13,100 nt of DNA, taken from positions 1 to 13,100 of the forward strand of contig JAGWJK010000028.1 in assembly GCA_028865845.1 (NCBI GenBank), written 5' to 3'. How positions within the stretch are numbered: the first letter of the stretch is position 1; each line of letters opens with the position of its first letter. Positions 7,774 to 13,100 of the stretch are shown here, piece after piece. The notes under the pieces were generated by a model. That model was not told the origin of the DNA, ran no database searches, and saw only the letters and a list, made by a program, of their open reading frames with translations. Source of the stretch: Rhizobiaceae bacterium. Lineage in GTDB: Bacteria; Pseudomonadota; Alphaproteobacteria; Rhizobiales; Rhizobiaceae. The position numbers and the translations under genes are program-made.

Positions 7774-8787
7774 ATGAGCATTACAAGACGTGCCCTTCTG
7801 GGCGCGACGACCGTCCTTTGCCTGATGGGCACCGCCTTTACCGGCGCTCCAGCCTATGCAAAGACGCTGAAGATCGCAGCAATCGTGCAGAGCTTGAACA
7901 CTGAATACAACGTTCTGTGGGCCGATGCCGCCAAGGCGCATCCGGCTCTCGCCGATGGTACCGCGACATTGACCATCCTTGACGGACGTCAGGACGTGCT
8001 GACGCAGTCGAACCTCTTCGATACCGCCATCACCGAGAAATACGATGCTATCATCTTCATTCCGGTCGACATCGACGCCGGCAATGACCCGATCGAGCGT
8101 GCGAAGGCTGCGGGCATCCCGGTCTTCGGGTCCAACACCGTTGTCTCCAAGCCGGAACTCTACGACGCCTACATCAACTCGAATGATGAAGAAGCCGGCG
8201 AGATGCTCGCCCATGCGGTGATCGACAAGGTTGGCAAGGATGCCAAGATCGTTCTCCTCGAAGGCATGCTCGGCCAATCCGCCCAGGTGCAGCGTCTTGA
8301 AGGCATCAACAAGGTGCTGAAGCAGAACCCCGGCGTTTCCCTGCTTGAGCAGAACACGGCAAACTGGTCGCGTGCCGAAGCGATCACGCTGATGGAGAAC
8401 TTCCTGACTTCGCATGGCGATGCAATCCAGGGCGTGTTGGCGGAAAACGACGAAATGGCGGTCGGTGCCATCGAAGGTATCCGCAACCAGGGTATCGATC
8501 CGAAGAAGATCCCGGTTGCGGGTGTCGACGGCATCAAGGACGCATTGCAGGCCGTCAAGCGCGGCGAGCAGGAGATGTCCATCCTGCAGGATGCCAGCGG
8601 CCAGGCGCAGGGCGCGATTGATCTCGCGCTCCACAAGCTTTTGGGTGACAGCTACAAGCCGCGCGCGGCCGTTTGGGATGCGAACGGCGGCAAGCTTGCC
8701 TGGGATGGCGGCAAAGACCAGCACTACTACGTGCCCTGGCTTGCGGTGACCTCGGCGAATGTCGATAACATCCTGGCGTCGAAATAA
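7774..8787 (+). CDS. sugar ABC transporter periplasmic substrate-binding protein (type I, RbsB-like)
   Basis: Periplasmic binding protein of 337 residues in the Peripla_BP_4 group. It starts with a Sec-type signal peptide: basic SITRR, a hydrophobic core, and a probable cleavage after AYA at residue 29, leaving a mature N terminus KTLKIAAIVQ. The fold markers of the ribose-binding family are present: DGRQDVLTQ followed by AIIFIPVD in the N-terminal lobe, then VLAENDEMAVGAIEGIRNQGI and VAGVDGIKDALQAVKRGE in the second lobe. The ribosome binding site GGAGGAAT lies just upstream of the ATG. It is the third transporter gene, set apart from the permease by a hairpin and closed by a strong hairpin. 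The sugar or polyol cannot be deduced from sequence alone; a hexitol, pentitol or ketose is expected from the enzymes. Confidence 0.94.
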   Translation: MSITRRALLGATTVLCLMGTAFTGAPAYAKTLKIAAIVQSLNTEYNVLWADAAKAHPALADGTATLTILDGRQDVLTQSNLFDTAITEKYDAIIFIPVDIDAGNDPIERAKAAGIPVFGSNTVVSKPELYDAYINSNDEEAGEMLAHAVIDKVGKDAKIVLLEGMLGQSAQVQRLEGINKVLKQNPGVSLLEQNTANWSRAEAITLMENFLTSHGDAIQGVLAENDEMAVGAIEGIRNQGIDPKKIPVAGVDGIKDALQAVKRGEQEMSILQDASGQAQGAIDLALHKLLGDSYKPRAAVWDANGGKLAWDGGKDQHYYVPWLAVTSANVDNILASK

Positions 8788-8796
8788 GTGCAACCA

Positions 8797-8825
8797 GGAG
8801 GGTGCCCCAGGGCACCCTCCCTTTA
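8797..8825 (+). terminator. terminator or attenuator after the binding-protein gene
   Basis: A perfect 10-bp stem, GGAGGGTGCC (8797-8806) with GGCACCCTCC (8811-8820), a four-base loop, and then CTTT. It begins 10 bases after the binding-protein stop and ends before the second ROK gene. The T-run is short, so partial read-through into the regulator gene is plausible, which would give low regulator levels from the same promoter. Confidence 0.75.
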
Positions 8826-8838
8826 ACCGGAAAGCCAG

Positions 8839-10029
8839 ATGAACAAACCGCAGACGATACGGCTTCGCAACGAGATCGACGCTCTGAACGTTTTGTTCTA
8901 CAGGGGCGGCATGAGCCGCGCCGACCTTGCGCGCAGAGTTGGTCTTAACCGATCCTCGATTGGCAACATCGTCGCATCGCTGATCTCGCAGGGGCTTGTG
9001 AGCGAGGGTGCGGAGACGATCCGCCCTGCCGACGAGGGCCGTACCGGGCGACCGGGAATCCTGGTCAAGCTATCGGACGACGGTGCATTTTTTCTCGGCG
9101 TGGAAATCGGCATCGATCGCCTTGCCGCCGTGCTGATCGACCTGTCGGCGAACATCGTCGCGCATAGAACCATGCCGTTCGACAGCACCTCACTGCCACC
9201 GGCAGAGGTCGTCGCGCGCGCCGCGGAGATCGCCGCGGAAATTGTCTCGCCAAAGCAGGTGCCTCAATTGCGAGGGGTCTGTCTGACCCTGCCGGGTCTT
9301 CTGGATACGGACGGCGTCGTGCGCAATGCGCCCATGCTTGGCTGGCGCAACGTGCCGGTTACGCGCCTGCTTCAGGAGAAGCTGCCCTTCAGCGTCGAGG
9401 TCGCGACGGAAAACGATGCCAACGCCTTCGCGATCGGCGAGAGCTACATTGCCGGCACCGCCCGCCACGCGCCGACGCTTTATCTGAATATAGAAAATGG
9501 CGTCGGCGGCGCCATCGTCATCGGCGGCCGGTTGTTTCGCGGCGCCCATGGATTTGCCGGCGAATTCGGGCATCTTTCGCTTTCCTCATCGCAACGTCCG
9601 GCGCGCCGAGGCGTATCAGGAGAGCTGGAAACCCAAATCGGTAAGGATGCGGTTCTCGATTTTTACGAGGAGCTCGGCGGCAAGCGCGATATCGACCATC
9701 TAATCCAAGCGCTGTCTGCGAACGAGCCTGCGGCAAGCAGGACCGCGGATGCGTGGGCTGACACCCTGAGCTATGGCCTCGCGCAACTCGTGAAGTTCTT
9801 CGATCCCGAGCTGATCGTTCTGGGTGGCTCGGTTGCGCCGCTTTACCGTTTCGTTTCGACCTCGGTTGACAGGTATTTGGAAAGCGCGCTGTTTCAGGGC
9901 CTGCACAAGCCACGGATCGAAGTGTCCGACAGAGGTGGCGAAGGCGCTGCTTACGGCGCGGCCTGTCTGATGCATCAGCGCCTCTTTTCGGGCGGCGTCG
10001 AGGCAGCCGTGACCATGTACGGCGATTAA
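8839..10029 (+). CDS. ROK-family transcriptional regulator
   Basis: Complete ROK regulator of 396 residues. The N-terminal winged HTH spans about residues 10-60, with MSRADLARRVGLNRSSIGNIVASL as helix-turn-helix. Next is a short linker with TGRPGI, then the ROK fold: FFLGVEIGIDRLAAVLIDL, ENDAN at 191-195 (D193 is the ROK catalytic-position Asp), NGVGGAIVIGGRLFRGAHGFAGEFGH, and a C-terminal LGGSVAPLY. The zinc-binding CxCGxxGC normally following GH is missing. It is plainly paralogous to the ROK protein at 1-1104, sharing [20 protein letters not shown] and GAAC-HQR segments. Only a weak GGAAAG sits near the ATG, and no promoter is obvious in the 13 bases after the terminator, so expression by read-through is likely. 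Probable repressor of the transporter/polyol genes, with a ketose or its phosphate as ligand; ligand and operator are inferred. Confidence 0.93.
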   Translation: MNKPQTIRLRNEIDALNVLFYRGGMSRADLARRVGLNRSSIGNIVASLISQGLVSEGAETIRPADEGRTGRPGILVKLSDDGAFFLGVEIGIDRLAAVLIDLSANIVAHRTMPFDSTSLPPAEVVARAAEIAAEIVSPKQVPQLRGVCLTLPGLLDTDGVVRNAPMLGWRNVPVTRLLQEKLPFSVEVATENDANAFAIGESYIAGTARHAPTLYLNIENGVGGAIVIGGRLFRGAHGFAGEFGHLSLSSSQRPARRGVSGELETQIGKDAVLDFYEELGGKRDIDHLIQALSANEPAASRTADAWADTLSYGLAQLVKFFDPELIVLGGSVAPLYRFVSTSVDRYLESALFQGLHKPRIEVSDRGGEGAAYGAACLMHQRLFSGGVEAAVTMYGD

Positions 10030-10105
10030 GTATCCGGCTGCGGCCATATGAGACGGCGCAAGACTTCCGCGCCCATCGCAGTCGTGTTACGTGCCAATTT
10101 CCTGG

Positions 10106-10134
10106 CGGCGGCACAACTCGATGCCGCCGTCTTT
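10106..10134 (+). terminator. terminator between the convergent polyol and TPS operons
   Basis: CGGCGGCA (10106-10113) pairs perfectly with TGCCGCCG (10122-10129) around an eight-base loop, followed by TCTTTC on the + strand. It lies in the 167-bp gap between the second ROK gene and the convergent secretion gene. The + strand has the better T-run; the same stem could also slow transcription arriving from the - strand, though no T-run is seen in that direction. Nothing else is recognisable in this gap. Confidence 0.6.
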
Positions 10135-10196
10135 CAAGTATAACCAATGCGGCCGGCTCGAGGGGAGCAACCACTCTCCTCCTTCGCCATCATCAC

Positions 10197-11939
10197 TCAG
10201 TACGACGCGAATATCCGGACATTGAGATTGAAGTCTCCGGCCTTCTGGTCGCCGGCATTGGCGAGCGCGAAGGCAGCGGTGAGGTTCATCGTCAGGTGAT
10301 TTTGAAGGTTGACGTCGAAGCCGGCGCCGACGCCTGCGAGCGCCGAATTGTGATCGAGACCGATATCGCGGCCGACACCGGCATCAAGCAGCGCGAAGGG
10401 CGACAGCGTTCCCTTCGGCCCGAGTGCGATGGTGTTGAAATGCAGTTCGTTGCGCAGGACAAGACCATTATCGACCGGTGCATTGTTGAGATTATAGCCG
10501 CGCACCGCATAAAGACCGCCGAGCGTCATCTGTTCGGTATCCGGCAAAGCGGTGCTAGCAAGCTGGAAATTCAGCTCATTGTGCAGCGACAGGCCATGGC
10601 TGAGATCGGTGTCGCGGTCGACGGTACCGTTGAGATAGGCGTAGGTTGCGTTGTCCACGCGACCGTTGGAATAGGTATTCCAGTCGTCGTCACCGTTGTC
10701 CGAGACGATCCCGCCCGGATTGAACCTAGTCATCAGGCTGATCGAGGTCGTGCCCAGCCGATCGCTCAGTGTATCGTCCCATCCGAGACCGAACTGGAAG
10801 ATGTCGGCGCGGGCCGATCCAAGCTTGATGCCCGAATAGGACGTGGATCTTTCAGCCGATTTGAACTCGAAACCGAGGGAAACATCGCCGTCATAGGCGC
10901 CAGGCACGAAATTCGAAACCGCCGAGCGATAATAGACCGGCAACTCAAAGACGTTGTTGTCGAAGGTGAAAAGATCCTGATGTTGCCTGGTCGCGACGAA
11001 ACTGGGGCTGATCTCGATCGCCTGACGCGGCAGCGTCGGCAGCACGAAGCGGGCGGAGTGGCTGAGATAATCCGCCCTGCCGTCACCGGTCAGGAACAGC
11101 CGGTCAAGATCATCGAACAAGTTGGGGGATCCCGTCGTCTGCCAGGAACCATAGGCATCGTTCAGCCAGGGCAGGCCGAAGCCGGCACCGAAGAAGATGC
11201 GGTCGCGATCGGTTCCCGGGGTGCCGGTATTGGCGTAGCCCGTAAATACCTGCCATGGCTTCTGTGAGGTAATGTCGAGCGTCAGGTCGGACTGGCCGAC
11301 GCCGTCGCCGGGAGAGAAGATGCCCTGGGTTTTTGCATAGGGGTAGCGGTTGAGCCAGCGAAGGTCTTCGTTAACGCTTGCTGTCTCGATCCTACCGCCC
11401 TCGACGGCGCGGATCTGCGCCTTGGCCGCGGCCGCATCGGCTTCGCTGCCGCCGCGGGTCTTGACCGCGCCGAAACCGAACTCGACCACACGCAGATTGA
11501 GTACGCCAGACGTGATTTCCTGCGGCGGAATGGTGACGGAGACGAAGGGGTACCCTTCTTTCTTGTAGACGCCGGCGATGCTGGACTGGATATCCGCAAT
11601 CAGCGCCATCGAAAGCGGCTTGCCGACGAAGGGGCGGATGGCGGCCTGCAGCTGCGCCTCCGGCACCTGGCCTATGCCGATGCCGCCGATGCTGACGGCG
11701 GCTCCCGAACGCTCCGCCACTGGTTCCGTCCGCCCGATGAGGCGCACGGCGCGAAGGTTTATTCCGAGCGCCGCCGGGCTGGCATTGCCGACGGGAGAAG
11801 TGCCGATTGTGACTGCGCTCGAAGGCCTTGCCACCTGCGGCGGCAGGTTACGCTCAAGCGGCAGGCTCTGGGCATGGGCACCAAGAGTGTACAGCAAACC
11901 GACCCCGAGGACGGACAGACGCAGGGACGAGCTAGACAC
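10197..11939 (-). CDS. TpsB outer-membrane transporter of a two-partner secretion system (FhaC/ShlB/HecB family)
   Basis: Outer-membrane beta-barrel that exports the TpsA protein encoded just upstream. From a GTG start the protein has 580 residues, near the family norm. It begins with a signal peptide (cleavage expected after AHA, residue 23). Two POTRA domains follow, about residues 60-156 (ending NLRVVEFGFGAV) and 156-230. The C-terminal barrel holds the conserved VRGYN of loop 6 at residues 479-483 (R480) and ends in a C-terminal aromatic (FASY). The GTG at 11939 shares its G with the TpsA stop (TAG/GTG) and has GGAG seven bases upstream. The ATG at 12035 would put 32 poorly conserved residues before the signal peptide, so GTG is preferred. 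Export needs no ATP. Family is firm and partner clear from the overlap. Confidence 0.93.
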   Translation of the reverse strand: MSSSSLRLSVLGVGLLYTLGAHAQSLPLERNLPPQVARPSSAVTIGTSPVGNASPAALGINLRAVRLIGRTEPVAERSGAAVSIGGIGIGQVPEAQLQAAIRPFVGKPLSMALIADIQSSIAGVYKKEGYPFVSVTIPPQEITSGVLNLRVVEFGFGAVKTRGGSEADAAAAKAQIRAVEGGRIETASVNEDLRWLNRYPYAKTQGIFSPGDGVGQSDLTLDITSQKPWQVFTGYANTGTPGTDRDRIFFGAGFGLPWLNDAYGSWQTTGSPNLFDDLDRLFLTGDGRADYLSHSARFVLPTLPRQAIEISPSFVATRQHQDLFTFDNNVFELPVYYRSAVSNFVPGAYDGDVSLGFEFKSAERSTSYSGIKLGSARADIFQFGLGWDDTLSDRLGTTSISLMTRFNPGGIVSDNGDDDWNTYSNGRVDNATYAYLNGTVDRDTDLSHGLSLHNELNFQLASTALPDTEQMTLGGLYAVRGYNLNNAPVDNGLVLRNELHFNTIALGPKGTLSPFALLDAGVGRDIGLDHNSALAGVGAGFDVNLQNHLTMNLTAAFALANAGDQKAGDFNLNVRIFASY

Positions 11940-13100
11940 TAGAGTTCTCCAACTGTCAGGAATGGCCCGAGGGGCAGATGAGCCGGATAGGGCAATGCAG
12001 CGCAACCACGCATGAGGACGTCGGCCGGCGTGCACTTGACAACGAGCGAATGCGTCTGCGCCGGCAAGAACGGCTGTGGCTGTCCGATCCCCATCTGCTC
12101 GGCCGCGCCTTCCACGAACCGCGGCAAGTTGTAAGCCGGGACCGGCGACGATTCGCCAGGCAGAATGGTCAGGTCACCATCGACATAGGTAATGGTGTAA
12201 TTGCCCGAGGTCAGGCCCGAGGCGCTGATGCCGTACGACCCAGCATTCACCGCACCCTGTGCTGTTCCACCGTAAGTCAGCGTACCGCCGAGCGAAGATA
12301 TACTGTCACTGCCGACAAAGCTCGAGTAGCTGACGCCGTTGCCGCCGCTGTAGGCAGCACCGTCGTAAGTCTTGAAGGCGTCATTCGCCGTGACCGTCAG
12401 GGCGGCCTTGTTCACCGTCAGGCCACCATCGACATAGGTGATGGTGTAGTTGCCGGAGGTGAGGCCCGAAGCACTGATGCCATAGCTTCCCGCATTCAGC
12501 GCGCCCTGTGCCGTGCCGCCGTAGCTGAGCGCGCCACCGAGCGAAGATACGCTGTCGCTGCCGACAAAGCCGGAGTAGCTGACGCCGCTGCCGCCGCTGT
12601 AGGCAACGCCGTCGTAAGTCTTGGAAGCATCATTCGCCGTGACCGTGAGAACGGCCTTGTTCACGGTCAGGTCGCCCGCGACATAGGTGATGGTGTAGTT
12701 GCCGGAAGTGAGACCCGAGGCGGCGATACCGTAGCTGCCTGCGTTCACTGCGCCTTGCGCCGTGCCGCTATAGCTTAATGTGCCACCTAACGAGGAGGCG
12801 TCATCGCTTCCGACGAAGCCGGAATAGCCGACGCCGTTGCCGCCGCTGTAGGCGAGGCCGTCATAGGTCTTGGAGGCATCGTTTGCCGTAACGGTCAGAG
12901 CGGCCTTGTTCACTGTCAGGTCGCCGCCGACATAAGTGATGGTGTAGTTGCCGGAAGTAAGGCCAGAGGCACCGATGCCGTACGACCCAGCATTCACCGC
13001 ACCCTGTGCTGTTCCACCGTAAGTCAGCGTACCGCCGAGCGAAGATACACTGTCACTGCCGACAAAGCCCGAGTAGCTGACGCCATTTCCACCGCTGTAG
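11939..13100 (-). CDS. TpsA-type exoprotein/adhesin with MBG repeats (N-terminal part outside window)
   Basis: The C-terminal 386 residues of a large secreted protein; the frame is open to the window edge, so the GTG near 12997 is internal. It consists of three full and one partial 83-residue repeats with hallmarks LTVTANDASKTYDG, YSGFVGSD, GGTLSYSGTAQGAVNAGSYGI, SGLTSGNYTITY and GDLTVNKA, matching the MBG/YDG domain type common in bacterial surface proteins. The last repeat ends GDLTILPG and leads into a roughly 75-residue tail. The tail carries a cysteine pair spaced CX9C, the second Cys about 21 residues from the end. The haemagglutination-type secretion domain would be at the N terminus, beyond the window, so assignment as TpsA rests on the overlapping tpsB gene. 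Likely role: cell-surface adhesin, possibly biofilm- or root-related. Target is unknown. Confidence 0.88.
   Translation of the reverse strand, partial: YSGGNGVSYSGFVGSDSVSSLGGTLTYGGTAQGAVNAGSYGIGASGLTSGNYTITYVGGDLTVNKAALTVTANDASKTYDGLAYSGGNGVGYSGFVGSDDASSLGGTLSYSGTAQGAVNAGSYGIAASGLTSGNYTITYVAGDLTVNKAVLTVTANDASKTYDGVAYSGGSGVSYSGFVGSDSVSSLGGALSYGGTAQGALNAGSYGISASGLTSGNYTITYVDGGLTVNKAALTVTANDAFKTYDGAAYSGGNGVSYSSFVGSDSISSLGGTLTYGGTAQGAVNAGSYGISASGLTSGNYTITYVDGDLTILPGESSPVPAYNLPRFVEGAAEQMGIGQPQPFLPAQTHSLVVKCTPADVLMRGCAALPYPAHLPLGPFLTVGEL
12155..13100 (-). repeat. tandem array of 249-bp repeats encoding MBG domains
   Basis: In-frame direct repeats with an exact 249-bp period (83 codons): 12155-12403, 12404-12652, 12653-12901 and a partial unit at 12902-13100 that continues off the window. 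The period is seen, for example, at the TCATTCGCCG-like words at 12381, 12630 and 12879. Units differ by many base changes but show no length change. The unit nearest the C terminus is modified at its last residues (ILPG instead of VNKA), marking the end of the array. Confidence 0.95.

Noticed and set aside
7675..8793. 372-codon open frame on the - strand opposite the binding-protein gene
   Set aside because: It is antisense to a clear signal-peptide-bearing periplasmic protein; no recognisable motif or ribosome binding site context.
10296..11267. 323-codon + strand frame antisense to the TpsB gene
   Set aside because: The - strand frame has POTRA domains, the VRGY motif and a C-terminal aromatic; the + frame shows only low-complexity charged sequence.
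11978..12778. 266-codon + strand frame with internal repeats across the MBG array
   Set aside because: Its repeats simply reflect the 249-bp tandem repeats of the - strand gene.
12155..13100. CRISPR-like or mobile-element repeat array
   Set aside because: The repeats are in-frame, protein-coding, 249 bp long and without spacers, so they are protein domain repeats.

Overview
The window looks like a chromosomal or megaplasmid segment of an alphaproteobacterium, most likely a Rhizobiales/Rhizobiaceae member. The basis is the high GC content, the tightly packed and overlapping genes with GGAGG-type ribosome binding sites, and the protein families present (rhizobial ROK regulators, ribose-type sugar ABC transporter, PF08013 protein beside a PfkB kinase). 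The exact genus cannot be read from the sequence.

Left part (1-4921, + strand): a catabolic gene string with overlaps or very short gaps. It holds a ROK-family transcriptional regulator cut by the left edge, a PfkB-type sugar kinase, a GatZ/KbaZ-family (PF08013) protein, a ribitol-dehydrogenase-like SDR and a galactitol-dehydrogenase-like SDR. The best reading is a polyol route. The SDRs oxidise an imported hexitol or pentitol to a ketose, the kinase phosphorylates the ketose (D-tagatose is the prime candidate), and the PF08013 protein feeds the product into central metabolism, probably as a D-tagatose-6-phosphate 4-epimerase giving fructose 6-phosphate.

Middle part (4922-10029, + strand): a 266-bp AT-richer control region carries a promoter-like element and a 25-bp near-perfect palindrome, plus one or two tiny leader ORFs. 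It is followed by a complete ribose-type ABC importer (double-domain ATPase, permease, periplasmic binding protein). A GC hairpin separates the permease and binding-protein genes, and a strong terminator-like hairpin follows the binding protein. A second ROK regulator, clearly a paralog of the first, closes the cluster. Transport, oxidation, phosphorylation, epimerisation and two sugar-responsive regulators thus form one coherent polyol utilisation locus.

Right part (10030-13100, - strand): an unrelated two-partner secretion operon runs convergently toward the polyol cluster, with a hairpin between the two. The TpsA exoprotein is seen only as its C-terminal part. It consists of tandem 83-residue MBG-type repeats and a C-terminal tail with a CX9C cysteine pair. 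Its stop codon overlaps a GTG start of the TpsB outer-membrane transporter (FhaC/ShlB/HecB family).

I see no rRNA, tRNA, insertion sequence or CRISPR array. The most interesting items are the unassigned substrate of the polyol pathway, the palindromic operator, the leader ORFs, the cysteine-free ROK regulators, and the MBG repeat array with evidence of recombination between non-adjacent repeats.
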